Shown: positions 18,527 to 28,157, counted from the first letter of the stretch. The stretch: 64,000 nucleotides of DNA from Mucilaginibacter jinjuensis (GCF_028596025.1 NZ_CP117167.1:4154001-4218000), one strand, 5' to 3'. The notes: generated by a model from the letters alone, not told the origin. Translations and numbers: made by a program.

Positions 18527-20059
18527 TTAATAACCAGGGTTCTGGTACATCTTAACCGGATCGAGTTTGTACTCATCAAACGGAATAGGATAATATCTGT
18601 CCTTAGTTGTAAAGTTAGCTAAGATGGCCGAGCCAAAATCAGCCTGTGGTTTGCTTTTGAAATAAGCTACCAACTCGTCAGTGGTAAAGGTTCTTAACAA
18701 ATCGAACCAGCGGTGGTGCTCAAACGCCAGTTCTACGCGGCGCTCGTGCAAAATGGCCAGTTTTAATGTTGGGTATTTTGCAGTGTAGGCAGGGTTGGTA
18801 ATTGAAACTGCATAAGTTGGCATACCAGCCCTTACGCGTACCTGATCCAGGTATGTGATAGCGCTTGCATTGTCGCCCAGGTACATATTTACTTCGGCCA
18901 GCATTAAAATTACGTCTGCATATCTCATCAAGATCCAGTCGTTACCACCGTAACCTAAGTTGGTAGCAGCGGCGCTTGCATCTCTGAATTTGGTAATAAA
19001 CCAATCTTTTACAATTGGATCGTTAGCATATTTAACAGAGAAAGTCATACGTGGGTCGTTTGCTTCATAATCATTGATCAGATCATGTGTAACGTTACCA
19101 CCCACACCAGATGATGCTTTTAACGAGTTAATCGTTTCTCCTTTTGCCTGGTTGTTGGCTGCAATTGATGAGCTGTAATTGATATCGCCCTGTTTATTTA
19201 CAATCTGCCAGATCAGCTCCGGGCAGGTTGATTTTTTATTCACATCAAAAACATCGGTGTAAGGAATGCTGCTCAACGCGCCAAAAGTGCGCATGTTATA
19301 TGCAGTCATCAGGAAATTTTTAGCATTGGCCAGGTTGGTTGCACGGTTGGCCTGATCCTGCGTGGTAGCCATGGTCAGATATACCTGGCCTAAAAATGCG
19401 TTTGCAGCAGCTTTAGATGCACGGCCAATGTTTCCTCCTGTTTGCAGGTTAGGCAGCGGGCTGTTAGTTACATCTGTTAAGTCTGCAACAATTTGTGCGT
19501 ATACAGTAGCTTGTTTCTCACGAAAAGTGTTTGCAGTAACTTCTGTAGAAGCCAGTTGTTTGGTTACCAATGGCACATCGCCCCATAAACGTACTAAATG
19601 AAAGTACATGATGGCACGTAAAAATTTAGCCTCAGCAACATACTGCGCTTTTAAGCTGGGATCAGGAAAAGCAACGGCATCAACGTTTGATAAAACCGTA
19701 TTTGCACGGGTAATAGTACCATATAAAGAAACCCAGTGTGATTTTAAATAGGTATTACTTGCCAGCAGCGAAAAGTTATTGAACTGGAATGGCTCACCTG
19801 CGTTACTCTGGTTATCATTTGTGCCGGTATCATCAGAACGCTGATCTGTCCAAAGATCACTGGTTTCACCGATATTATTACCACTTCGTAATGATTGATA
19901 GATACCGTTAACGGCCAGCAATACATCATTAGGCGATTGGTAACTTGCAGCAACGCCAACTGCATTGGGGTCGCTTTGCTCTAAAAAGCTTTTCTTACAT
20001 GACGAACTTACCACCATAAGTGCAGCCAGGCATGTTACAGCTATTAATTTCTTTTTCAT
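18527..20059 (-). CDS. SusD/RagB family outer-membrane lipoprotein
   Basis: 510 residues. The lipobox VSSSCKK gives a lipidated Cys at about residue 21. TPR-like helical core with typical SusD stretches: YLKSHWVSLYGTITRANTVLSNVD, AEAKFLRAIMYFHLVRLWGDVPLV, LMRYADVILMLAEVNMYLGD, HERRVELAFEHHRWFDLLR, and the C-terminal YPIPFDEYKLDPVKMYQNPGY. It caps the adjacent SusC and captures glycan at the cell surface. The SusC stop is 26 bases upstream and the GDPD gene follows. Ligand is inferred from downstream enzymes to be a phosphodiester-containing mannan or similar. Confidence 0.95.
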   Translation of the reverse strand: MKKKLIAVTCLAALMVVSSSCKKSFLEQSDPNAVGVAASYQSPNDVLLAVNGIYQSLRSGNNIGETSDLWTDQRSDDTGTNDNQSNAGEPFQFNNFSLLASNTYLKSHWVSLYGTITRANTVLSNVDAVAFPDPSLKAQYVAEAKFLRAIMYFHLVRLWGDVPLVTKQLASTEVTANTFREKQATVYAQIVADLTDVTNSPLPNLQTGGNIGRASKAAANAFLGQVYLTMATTQDQANRATNLANAKNFLMTAYNMRTFGALSSIPYTDVFDVNKKSTCPELIWQIVNKQGDINYSSSIAANNQAKGETINSLKASSGVGGNVTHDLINDYEANDPRMTFSVKYANDPIVKDWFITKFRDASAAATNLGYGGNDWILMRYADVILMLAEVNMYLGDNASAITYLDQVRVRAGMPTYAVSITNPAYTAKYPTLKLAILHERRVELAFEHHRWFDLLRTFTTDELVAYFKSKPQADFGSAILANFTTKDRYYPIPFDEYKLDPVKMYQNPGY

Positions 20060-20085
20060 CTCTTTATCTCTCGTTAAAAAAATTA

Positions 20086-23000
20086 TTAAAATGTTAGGTT
20101 AATACCCAGGTTGTACGATCTAACCAGCGGATAAACACCGTAGTCGATACCTGGCGCAAGGTTTGCCGGTTGAGTGTTGTTAGAACCACCTGCTGAGTAG
20201 TTATAATCAACCTCCGGGTTGTAACCTTTGTACTTGGTAATAGTAAAGGCGTTTACTACGCTGGCAAATATGCGGGCGTTGCCGATACCTAATTTGTTTT
20301 TAACCGCAGTTGGGATGGTGTAACCTAATGTGATGTTGGTACATCTTAAAAATGATCCATCTTGCAGGTAGAAGGTAGATAATCGGGTACTGTTACTTTG
20401 TGTACCACCGCGTGAAGCACGGTAAACTGTGCCATTGCCTGGATCGGCAGCGTTACGGTAACGGTTAGCTACATCTTCATACTGGTTACCAGAACCTTCC
20501 ATGTTGTACAGGTAATAATCCTGGCCATCCAATACCTTGTTTCCTTGCGATCCGTTAAAACCGGCGCCTAAATCAAAGTGTTTGTAGGTTGAATTTAAAG
20601 TGAAGCCGTAAGTAAAGTTGGCATAAGGCGAGCCGATCACAGTTTTATCTGCATCTGTTACTTTACCATCGCCGTTGGTATCCACAAAATACAAATCGCC
20701 CGCTCTTAATGGGTTGGTTGATGCTGTTGATTGTGCCACCTTGTTAATATTCTCTGGTGTAACCATACCACCTACTTTAAAGCCGTAGAACATACCAACC
20801 GGTTGGCCCTGCTCGGTAATATTGGTTAAGTAAGAACGCTCTGCACCGTTGATGATAATGGTGTTATTTGCAGGCAACTTGATAACCTTGTTACGGTTAA
20901 GAGAGATATTACCCCCTGCATTAAAGGTGAAATCCTTATCGTTGATGATACGACCATCCAACTGTAAATCAAACCCGGTGTTTCTGATCTTAGAATCTTT
21001 AAGGTTGGTTAAGATCGTAGTACTACCAGAGATAGCCGAAATTGGCTGATTATATAGCAGGTTATAAGAATAGCTTAAATAGTAGTTGGCAATTACAGAT
21101 AAGCGGCCTTTAAACAGGCTGATATCTGTACCGATGTTATACTGTGATGTTGACTCCCAGCTCAGCTTAGAATCTTTAATACCTCCGGGGTAAGTTGCGT
21201 TGGCAATAGTGCTGCTGTTACCAAATACTACACCCGTTGGGCTGGCCAATGTTTGCACGGTATTGTAATTACCAATATTGTAGTTACCACTTAAACCCCA
21301 GCTTGCGCGTATTTTAACGGTTGACTGATCGCCCAGGAAGCTATGATAGAATGGCTCTTGCGAAAGTACCCATCCACCGGCAACCGAAGGGAAATAACCA
21401 TACTTGTTAAGCGGGCCAAAACGTGATGAACCATCGGCACGGAAAGATCCTGTTAAAAAGTATTTGCTATCGTAGTTATAGTTAATACGGCCTAAGTAAG
21501 AAAGTAAGGTATAAGTAGATTTAGCCGTCGGTACCAAACCTAAACCCGTTTGTGGGTTGGTTGTAGTTACCAAAGTAAAGTTGCTTGGATCGGCACCTTT
21601 ACCTGTAATTTCGGGGATGGCATCATTTTGGAAACCACGTGCATAAACGCTTAATACATCGCTGCTTGTTTTTTGAGCGGTGTAACCAGCTAAGGCATCA
21701 AAATGATGTTTACCAATTTGTTTGTTATAGTTTAATGTAAACTCGCCTAACTGATCAAGCTGCGAGGTAGTTTGTGCTGCTGCTGTTGCCGCTGCGATAG
21801 CCTGGGTTGACCCCGGAGGGAAAGCGCCGCTGCTTAACGTTGTAGGCAGATAGTAATCATACTTTTCGTTATAGGTTTGTGTACCTAAGTTTACTTTAGC
21901 GCTAAAGCCCGGCAATATGGTATAGGTTGCATTAGCATTGTAGGTACCACGGTAACCTTTACGGGTTATCTTGGTGCGCTCAACTAAAGCAACAGGGTTT
22001 TCGATAGACTGGTAGCCGTAAGCTGTTGATTGTGCAGCTTCTGCGTTGGTAGCCAATGTACCATCTGCATTGTAAGCAGGCAGGTAAGGCATGTAGATCA
22101 ACGCGCCTAAAATAGGGCTATGGTCAAAACGGCCTTCCTGAACTTCTCTGTTATAGTTTTGGGTGTACGATATGTTAGCGCCGATGTGTAGTTTTTTGTT
22201 AACATCACCATCTACATTGGTACGGAAGTTATAACGCTCCTGGCCTGTAGAATGGATAATACCATCCTGGTTCTGATAACCACCGCTTATATAATAGCGA
22301 ATATCTTTTGATGCACCAGAGAACGACAAGTTATGTTTCTGAAAGAAAGCGTTATGGTATAACTCGTTCTGCCAGTCTGTATTTACTGTTTGGTGAATTA
22401 AAGTTTGGGTAGCATAATTGTACAAACCATCAGGGATACTTACACTACCTGCATTACCCACATTGGCAATACGGGTTGCGTTAGGGTCAGAAAACATACC
22501 GTCGTTCCAGGTATGACCAGTGTTAACCCATAGATCGCGGTAGGTATTGTTACGACCGTCAATTACCAACTGCGCAGCCTGATCTGAGTTAAGCAGTTTT
22601 ACTTTTTTAGCCAGCTGGTTAACACCGGTTTGCACATCGTACTCAAATTTACCTTTACCTTCTTTTCCTTTTTTAGTAGTAATGATAACCACACCACCAG
22701 ATGCACGCGAACCGTAAATAGCGGCAGAAGCAGCATCTTTTAAGATGTCGATAGATTCAACATCATCCGGGTTGATGTAAACATCATTACCAGCAGGGTA
22801 ACCGTCAATTACATATAAGGGATCTGAGCTGGCGTTGAACGAACCTACACCACGTACCCTGATCTTCGTACTCTGGTAAGGTGCACCATCTGTTTGTGAT
22901 ACCTGTACACCCGCTACTTTACCAACCAGAGCCTGGCCAAGCGTAGGTGCAGATAAATTAAGCTCACTAGCTTTAACACTCGAGATAGCACCAGTTAAGT

Positions 23001-23697
23001 CGCTTTTACGGATTGATTGGTAACCGATAGCCACAACCTCGTTAAGCATATTGGCCGATGGCTTCATTCGTACATTAATTGTGTTTGACGTGCTCACAGA
23101 CATTTCTGTAGTCAGGTAGCCAATAAATGAGAATACCAATGTAGAACCGGTTTCGGCAGTTAAGGCATACTTACCATCAATATCGGTACTGGTGCCCTGT
23201 GCCGAACCTTTAAGCCTTACCGTTACGCCTGGTAATGGCTGGTTGTTTTCGTCTGTAACTACACCAACCACTTTAATTTGCGTTTGGCCCGCTTTTAAAG
23301 TTGGCGTTGTAGTAGCCGGGATTTTATCAACCTTAATTACAATGTGGTGGTCATCAACCTGGCTGATAGTGCCTTTGTAATCTTTTAATAATTTTTTAAG
23401 AACCTCGCTAACGCTTTCGTTAGTAACGTGCAACGATACTTTTTTGTTAACATCAAGCACGTTATCGTAAGCAATAACAAAATCTGTTTTTTGTTCGATG
23501 AGCTTAATTACGTCACGGGTATTAACGTTATCGGCTTTAAATGAGACATAAACGTTCTGAATAGTCTGGCCGATGGCCGCCGAAGCCGATATAAAAACGT
23601 GCAGTAGTATGGCTACAATAACCAATGGGCGCATAATATAGGGGACTAAATATTTTTTTAAGCAAGTAGAAATTCTGATGCGATAAAAATTTTGCAT
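20086..23697 (-). CDS. SusC/RagA TonB-linked receptor with STN signalling domain
   Basis: 1203 residues. After a signal segment (about 20-45) there is an STN domain (NVNTRDVIKLIEQKTDFVIAYDNVLDVNKKVSLHV), a carboxypeptidase-like domain (VVGVVTDENNQPLPGVTVRLKGSAQGTSTDIDGKYAL), a plug (AGVQVSQTDGAPYQSTKIRVRGVGSFNASSDPLYVIDGYPAG, SIDILKDAASAAIYGSRASGGVVIITTKKG) and a barrel ending in YNLGINLTF. The STN domain fits signalling to the FecR encoded 115 bases upstream, which in turn governs the ECF sigma factor. It forms an import complex with the following SusD. Confidence 0.96.
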   Translation of the reverse strand: MQNFYRIRISTCLKKYLVPYIMRPLVIVAILLHVFISASAAIGQTIQNVYVSFKADNVNTRDVIKLIEQKTDFVIAYDNVLDVNKKVSLHVTNESVSEVLKKLLKDYKGTISQVDDHHIVIKVDKIPATTTPTLKAGQTQIKVVGVVTDENNQPLPGVTVRLKGSAQGTSTDIDGKYALTAETGSTLVFSFIGYLTTEMSVSTSNTINVRMKPSANMLNEVVAIGYQSIRKSDLTGAISSVKASELNLSAPTLGQALVGKVAGVQVSQTDGAPYQSTKIRVRGVGSFNASSDPLYVIDGYPAGNDVYINPDDVESIDILKDAASAAIYGSRASGGVVIITTKKGKEGKGKFEYDVQTGVNQLAKKVKLLNSDQAAQLVIDGRNNTYRDLWVNTGHTWNDGMFSDPNATRIANVGNAGSVSIPDGLYNYATQTLIHQTVNTDWQNELYHNAFFQKHNLSFSGASKDIRYYISGGYQNQDGIIHSTGQERYNFRTNVDGDVNKKLHIGANISYTQNYNREVQEGRFDHSPILGALIYMPYLPAYNADGTLATNAEAAQSTAYGYQSIENPVALVERTKITRKGYRGTYNANATYTILPGFSAKVNLGTQTYNEKYDYYLPTTLSSGAFPPGSTQAIAAATAAAQTTSQLDQLGEFTLNYNKQIGKHHFDALAGYTAQKTSSDVLSVYARGFQNDAIPEITGKGADPSNFTLVTTTNPQTGLGLVPTAKSTYTLLSYLGRINYNYDSKYFLTGSFRADGSSRFGPLNKYGYFPSVAGGWVLSQEPFYHSFLGDQSTVKIRASWGLSGNYNIGNYNTVQTLASPTGVVFGNSSTIANATYPGGIKDSKLSWESTSQYNIGTDISLFKGRLSVIANYYLSYSYNLLYNQPISAISGSTTILTNLKDSKIRNTGFDLQLDGRIINDKDFTFNAGGNISLNRNKVIKLPANNTIIINGAERSYLTNITEQGQPVGMFYGFKVGGMVTPENINKVAQSTASTNPLRAGDLYFVDTNGDGKVTDADKTVIGSPYANFTYGFTLNSTYKHFDLGAGFNGSQGNKVLDGQDYYLYNMEGSGNQYEDVANRYRNAADPGNGTVYRASRGGTQSNSTRLSTFYLQDGSFLRCTNITLGYTIPTAVKNKLGIGNARIFASVVNAFTITKYKGYNPEVDYNYSAGGSNNTQPANLAPGIDYGVYPLVRSYNLGINLTF

Positions 23698-23736
23698 TTT
23701 TGATTAATTTAAATGATTGTTGGATCGTATAAATTA

Positions 23737-23792
23737 CAGGCGCTACTGTAGTGCCTGGTTACAATACAGGGAGTGGTGGTACATTCCCTGTA
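23737..23792 (-). terminator. Paired hairpins between fecR and susC
   Basis: Two inverted repeats fill the gap: TACAGGGA/TCCCTGTA (23765-23792, perfect 8 bp) and CAGGC..CTA/TAG..GCCTG (23737-23757). Neither is followed by a long T tract on the minus strand. The arrangement resembles the hairpin pair in the other fecR-receptor gap at 13505-13558 and may uncouple fecR from susC transcription. Confidence 0.4.
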
Positions 23793-23812
23793 CTTGTTTT
23801 AAGGGGGCTATC

Positions 23813-24793
23813 TCATTGTCGTTTGCATTTTGGGAGGTTAAGCGTTACAGTTTTATTGTGAATTTGATAGTCGGCTCCTGAAAGATTACCCAACACATTC
23901 AGCACTTTATCAATGGGCTCATTATCAAAGGCTACGGTATATAAGCGGCAATGATCATTAGTACCTTTTAGATTGATCTTCACATTATACCAGCGCTCTA
24001 AAGTGTGGGCTATTTCATTAAATGTGGCATTATCGAAACGAAGCCTGTTTTGCCTCCAGCCCAACATATCACCGGGTTGGATATCGTTTACGGTGTAGTG
24101 ATCGCTCAGCTTATCGTAAGTAAACTGATGGTTACCTGTTAAAGATCCGGCAAACAAAAGCGGTTTGCCATTCGGGTTATTCTTTTCTACCTTAACCTCG
24201 CCGCTTTCTACAGCCACCTGTACTTTGCCATCCTCGGGATAAGCTTTAACATTGAAGGCTGTGCCTAAATCTGTGATCAGCAATTTGCCCGAGTGTATAG
24301 TGAAAGGCTTTTCGGCATCATGCTTTATTTCAAAAAAAGCTTCACCGGTTAAAATAATCTCTCTTGATTGCCGCCCGAAGTTTGAAGGAATTTTAATTGT
24401 GGAGCCAGAGTTTAAAACAATGGTACTTCCATCTGGAAGGGCAAATGATCTTCTGGCACCATTAGGTGTTTTAAAATAGGCGTAGGTAACGGCTTCCTGA
24501 TTGTTACGTTTAGGAAGCAAGAAAAAGACCAAGCCTGCGGTAAGGCTAACCAATAGTATGGCTGCCGCCTGAAACCAACGATTATCGATTAAACGTTTAC
24601 GACTTTGGGTAGCCAGTAAAAAGTTAATATTACGGTCGACTGAGCTAAATAGCTCAGCCTCCTGTTGAGGGTTTAACTGATGCTGAGGTTCCTGATTGAA
24701 ACGGGCAAACCAATCTTCAACCAGTTTACGTTCGGCTTCGGTTGCGGTACCCAATTGGTAACGCTCAAATAATTCTTGTATCCTGCTATCCAC
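23813..24793 (-). CDS. FecR family anti-sigma factor / transmembrane sensor
   Basis: 326 residues. The frame opens with GTG at 24793 (MDSRIQELFERYQLG); no ATG occurs in the next 60 codons and the N-terminus matches the family, so GTG is taken as the start. N-terminal anti-sigma helices with ERKLVEDWFARF, membrane helix near residues 73-92 (WFQAAAILLVSLTAGLVFFLL), periplasmic FecR domain (LPDGSTIVLNSGSTIKIPSNF, LTGEAFFEIKHDAEKPFTIHS, LGTAFNVKAYPE) and C-terminal DUF4974 (LERWYNVKINLKG). It transmits the STN signal of the adjacent SusC to the sigma factor 67 bases upstream. Confidence 0.92.
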   Translation of the reverse strand: MDSRIQELFERYQLGTATEAERKLVEDWFARFNQEPQHQLNPQQEAELFSSVDRNINFLLATQSRKRLIDNRWFQAAAILLVSLTAGLVFFLLPKRNNQEAVTYAYFKTPNGARRSFALPDGSTIVLNSGSTIKIPSNFGRQSREIILTGEAFFEIKHDAEKPFTIHSGKLLITDLGTAFNVKAYPEDGKVQVAVESGEVKVEKNNPNGKPLLFAGSLTGNHQFTYDKLSDHYTVNDIQPGDMLGWRQNRLRFDNATFNEIAHTLERWYNVKINLKGTNDHCRLYTVAFDNEPIDKVLNVLGNLSGADYQIHNKTVTLNLPKCKRQ

Positions 24794-24860
24794 TAATAGT
24801 GCTTTCTATTAGCTCGCAGCAAAAGGCCGAATGTCCTTTAAGATAATGTTAACAATACAT

Positions 24861-25505
24861 TTAGTTTTTGTGCAGGATATTTTGAGTAAACTCCAACAAC
24901 TGCTCACTGATCAATACCAGCGTTGTAGTTAACAGTTCGGAATAACTGCCTCGAAGATTTAACTTTAAACGTTTCAGCGCTTCTGATACATTATTGCGTA
25001 CTGTTTTTTCTGAGATATTCAGGATCTCGGCGATCTCTGTGTTTTTCTTTCCTTCGTTTTTACTGAGCTGGTAGCAGTAGCGCATCGTTTCGGGGAACTG
25101 GCTTACCGTACTATCAATCTGAACGGTTAACTCGCGGGCAAAACGATGGTCTTCGGCAGATGGCTCTAACTGTTCGTCCAGTTTCTCGATCAAGTAACCC
25201 TCCCCTTTTAAACGGATGTTTTTTTTGCGATAAGCGGTGATCACCTGGTTACGGCTAAAAACATATAAATAAGTTTTAAACTCGCGTATGTTCGCTAACT
25301 GTTCGCGGGAAGTCCAGAGGTTTATAAAAATATCCTGGGTTACATCTAAGGCATCGTCGGTATCGGCAAGCCTGGCATTAACAATATTAAATACGTAGCG
25401 TTTATACTGCTGGTAAATTTCCCTGAAGGCGCCGGCATCGCCGTTACTGCACTTTGCCAGTAAATTCTGCTCTGCTGATACTTCGTTTATGCTGCTCTTC
25501 ACCAT
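24861..25505 (-). CDS. ECF RNA polymerase sigma factor (FecI-like)
   Basis: 214 residues from the ATG at 25505 (MVKSSINEVSAEQNLLAKC); the longer frame begins with TTG at 25523. Region 2: FREIYQQYKRYVFNIVNARLADTDDALDVTQDIFINLW; region 4 helix-turn-helix: NTEIAEILNISEKTVRNNVSEALKRLKLNL. It is the first gene of the sigma-FecR-SusC-SusD-GDPD-GH92 locus and presumably activates susC when the cognate glycan is bound. Confidence 0.92.
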   Translation of the reverse strand: MVKSSINEVSAEQNLLAKCSNGDAGAFREIYQQYKRYVFNIVNARLADTDDALDVTQDIFINLWTSREQLANIREFKTYLYVFSRNQVITAYRKKNIRLKGEGYLIEKLDEQLEPSAEDHRFARELTVQIDSTVSQFPETMRYCYQLSKNEGKKNTEIAEILNISEKTVRNNVSEALKRLKLNLRGSYSELLTTTLVLISEQLLEFTQNILHKN

Positions 25506-25681
25506 GATCAATAGACAATGCAAAATATTGCAACCAATTAGAGAATATTAAATAAATCGCTTTAGCATCGCAGAAATACTAACTAATTAATGTTAGCATT
25601 ATCATTCTGGCAACAAAACTAAGCGGGCTATCTTAAGCGAGGGCTATTTACATGTTAAGTTTATATTAACTTAAAATAAAA

Positions 25682-25703
25682 ACCCCCAACAAATGTTGAG
25701 GGT
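25682..25703 (-). terminator. Intrinsic terminator
   Basis: On the minus strand ACCCTCAACA pairs with TGTTGGGGGT (one G-T pair) around a 2-base loop, followed directly by a TTTTTATTTT tract. It lies 26 bases after the stop of the secreted protein gene ending at 25730. Confidence 0.85.
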
Positions 25704-25729
25704 ATATTTATTAGCTAATAAGTTATACA

Positions 25730-26608
25730 TTACCAGCTTGTTGTGGTAAAATTAACGTTGTTTTTTCTGGATGATGTTACCGCAATTCCTTTGTTATCAT
25801 TGCCTATGAAAGAAAAACCCTCCAGCTCATCTCCCCTGTCTATTTTATCTACCTGGCTGATAACTACCTGCTTGCCAGCCTCCAAAGATTTCTTCAGGTC
25901 TACATAAGTAAAGCGCCACTGGCGGCCCTCTATTTTATTTTGGATCAAAACCAGCACACCTTTATCAGCTATCCAGTGCAAGTTCTGCACCCAAGGTGTA
26001 CAGGTAAACTTTTTATAAAGCACGCCGGGTTCGCTTGTTTTCGAAGCTTTCTTCAATTTCTCGGGGTCATACAAACGCACCTCGTTGCCGTGGTCGCCAT
26101 AATCGGCAGTGGCAACATACCATTTACCCTCGTATTTTACATACTCCGGGCGGGTACCTTGTATGCAGGCATCATCTTCAATGGTATTAATCAGGTTACC
26201 GTCAAGCGTGTGCGTACGCTGTAAGCCTTTCCAATCTATACAATAAATAACTGCTCTCCATTTGGTGCCCTCTGCATTTAACCGAATCGAGTTACCCATA
26301 AAAGTCGGCCCGCTTCCATTGTAGGCAATACCGGTAGGGTGATTAATCACATCTTCACCCTTTTGGGTAAGCTTGTATTCTTCTCCCTGGTAAACTAAAC
26401 TATCCTTTACCATTTTAAATTTGCGCACCATACCAACTTCGCGGTCGCCATATAAAAAGATGTTACCATTCTGGTAAGAAATACCCTGGCAAGCACCCAA
26501 AGAATCGATAGTGATAGAGCGATCGAGCTTTTGGTCAATAGCATCGCTTTTTATAAAAGCACAAAGGCTTAGGGCTGCAAAAGCTGCAGGTATAATTTTT
26601 TTAATCAT
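25730..26608 (-). CDS. Secreted protein of unknown function, possible beta-propeller
   Basis: 292 residues with an N-terminal signal sequence (MIKKIIPAAFAALSLCAFIKSDA). The mature part is rich in short beta-strand repeats (ISYQNGNIFLYGDREVGMVRKFKM, PTGIAYNGSGPTFMGNSIRL, YVKYEGKWYVATADYGDHGNEVRLYDPEKL, LVLIQNKIEGRQWRFTYVDL), which suggests a beta-propeller, perhaps phytase- or esterase-like in shape. No catalytic motif is recognised. It follows the YdcF-family gene by 20 bases, so both are probably cotranscribed, and ends at a clear terminator. Function is left open. Confidence 0.75.
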   Translation of the reverse strand: MIKKIIPAAFAALSLCAFIKSDAIDQKLDRSITIDSLGACQGISYQNGNIFLYGDREVGMVRKFKMVKDSLVYQGEEYKLTQKGEDVINHPTGIAYNGSGPTFMGNSIRLNAEGTKWRAVIYCIDWKGLQRTHTLDGNLINTIEDDACIQGTRPEYVKYEGKWYVATADYGDHGNEVRLYDPEKLKKASKTSEPGVLYKKFTCTPWVQNLHWIADKGVLVLIQNKIEGRQWRFTYVDLKKSLEAGKQVVISQVDKIDRGDELEGFSFIGNDNKGIAVTSSRKNNVNFTTTSW

Positions 26609-26628
26609 GATATTAATATTAAAATCTG

Positions 26629-27882
26629 TTAACGGGGATCAAGCGGCTCAGTTGGGTTAATCTGTAACGACTCAACAGCCGGGTAATATTCTACTTCGGT
26701 ATCAGAAACGTGTTTACCTAATTTATAGGGTACGTAGCCTAACTCTTTTTCGCATCTTGGCGCCATATTCAGGATGTAATCGGTTTGCGATTTATCTGTA
26801 ATTACAATGCCCGGTTTACCGGCAGGTATACCGTATCTAAAAATCTGGCGTGCACAGTTGCGCATGTTGGTAGTAGTATGGCGCGCATGCGGTTCCATAA
26901 TAATTGCATTATCGGGTATGTGAAGGGTTTGTACCAGGTAACGCTTCATTTCTTCGGCCTCATTGTATTTGGTTTTATAAGGGTGCACTTTGCCACCCGA
27001 AACCATAATAAATGGCGCCTGCTTTAAATGATATTGCTGTGCAGCAAGGCGGCAACGCAGCATACCTTCGGCACTTAAGGGCCAGGTTATTTCCTCGGGG
27101 CCGGCGCCGGGTACCAAAATATTTGAATATGGATAATCACTCCATTTTACGGTTTTAATCCTGTCAATGGCTGCTTTGTTAACAGTCGACATCATTGGCT
27201 CATAATTGGCCGGATCATTACGCTCATTAATTTGCAGATACAGTAATGCTGCCTGAAGTGCGGGCTCGAAAAACAACCCGGTATTTTTAACATCGCCCAA
27301 TAAAGTTGCTGAGCAGTTATAAATTAATACAGCATATCTTTTTGCATTAACATTAGAGCTGATCGAATCTACCTGCGGATAATGTGGCTTGTTACCTTCG
27401 GCATATACACCTATAGCGTAGTTGATGCCGGCCGCATCCTGTTCCCAGGCTTTTACCAGCAAAGCCGATGGTGACAGATCTTTATATAAAATATAAGTAC
27501 CCGATGGAATAAGCTTAGTCTTAACCAGATTATCTAAAGCATTACCCGGTTGATAAAGTGCTGTTAAACGGGAGCTAACAGCTTTAACCTCATCGTCAGA
27601 AAATTTGATTTGAGTGGTATAGCATTTTGCGTCTTTACAATCAGTGATAGAAGCTTTAAGGTCAGACAACTTTTTCTGTGTCAGTTTAGCCAGCTCAGCA
27701 TCGCTGCTAAGTAACTTATTGACAGCTTTATCATGACTAAAAAGCGTGAGCAGATAATAATTTTTATCCTGCACCCAGTTACCTGATGAGATAAGTGGAT
27801 ATGGATTGGAAGTTGTTTTAACCTGACTATAAACTGTAAAACCCAGGAATATCAACTGGAGCAGTAGTAATATTTTTTTCAT
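26629..27882 (-). CDS. YdcF/SanA family (DUF218) protein, exported
   Basis: 417 residues with a signal peptide (MKKILLLLQLIFLGFTVYS). The C-terminal half is a DUF218/YdcF Rossmann-like domain: YSNILVPGAGPEEITWPLSAEGMLRCRLAAQQY, FIMVSGGKVHPYKTKYNEAEEMKRYLVQ, IIMEPHARHTTTNMRNCARQIF and GIVITDKSQTDYIL. The N-terminal 190 residues are not recognised. DUF218 proteins are linked to envelope integrity and polysaccharide metabolism, but no reaction is established. It is upstream of and close to the unknown secreted protein gene. Confidence 0.82.
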   Translation of the reverse strand: MKKILLLLQLIFLGFTVYSQVKTTSNPYPLISSGNWVQDKNYYLLTLFSHDKAVNKLLSSDAELAKLTQKKLSDLKASITDCKDAKCYTTQIKFSDDEVKAVSSRLTALYQPGNALDNLVKTKLIPSGTYILYKDLSPSALLVKAWEQDAAGINYAIGVYAEGNKPHYPQVDSISSNVNAKRYAVLIYNCSATLLGDVKNTGLFFEPALQAALLYLQINERNDPANYEPMMSTVNKAAIDRIKTVKWSDYPYSNILVPGAGPEEITWPLSAEGMLRCRLAAQQYHLKQAPFIMVSGGKVHPYKTKYNEAEEMKRYLVQTLHIPDNAIIMEPHARHTTTNMRNCARQIFRYGIPAGKPGIVITDKSQTDYILNMAPRCEKELGYVPYKLGKHVSDTEVEYYPAVESLQINPTEPLDPR

Positions 27883-28041
27883 GGCAGAAGATGTTTGACA
27901 AAGAACCCCTTTCTGCGTAAAGTAAAAGTTAACTGATTGTTATAATCTTTACAAAACCGCAGGGCATTCAGGAGGATATAAAAAATAATTTACTGTCCAT
28001 TATAAGTATTTTCAAAAAGCTTATAATTCAAAAACATTTAC

Positions 28042-28072
28042 TACATTTGAATGTCTACTAAATTAGTATACA
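28042..28072 (+). promoter_or_regulatory. Promoter with 21-bp operator, site 1 (leader-tRNA-Cys-PIG-L unit)
   Basis: TACATTTG at 28042-28049 matches the Bacteroidota -7 box TAnnTTTG. Two bases later begins a near-perfect 21-bp palindrome (28052-28072) with halves TGTCTACTAA and TTAGTATACA, so it covers the expected transcription start. The first leader ORF starts 11 bases after it. Related elements stand at 29322-29342, 40453-40473 and 40636-40656. Confidence 0.7.
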
Positions 28073-28082
28073 TTATTTAATA

Positions 28083-28157
28083 ATGATCAAACACGCCATG
28101 TCATCTGTTTCTTTCTTTAACGACTCTTTTTCCGAAGGTCGTTATTGTTGTTGTTGA
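28083..28157 (+). CDS. Poly-cysteine leader peptide 1
   Basis: 24 residues, ATG at 28083 and TGA at 28155-28157, ending SEGRYCCC just before the stop (TGT TGT TGT TGA). The frame starts 11 bases downstream of an operator-like palindrome, so it is probably the first thing translated from this promoter. The peptide has no other recognisable feature; its three terminal Cys codons are the kind of ribosome-stalling sensor used in amino-acid attenuation. A palindrome ATGCCCGGGCAT lies at 28166-28177, then a tRNA-Cys gene, then a secreted deacetylase. Similar ORFs occur at 29386-29433 and 40436-40299. A second in-frame ATG (codon 6) is a possible alternative start. Confidence 0.75.
   Translation: MIKHAMSSVSFFNDSFSEGRYCCC

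Noticed and set aside
28141..28157. GTT-rich trinucleotide repeat looking like a microsatellite
   Set aside because: Read in frame it is the TAT TGT TGT TGT TGA end of a leader ORF, and two more such tracts occur at matching positions before other units.
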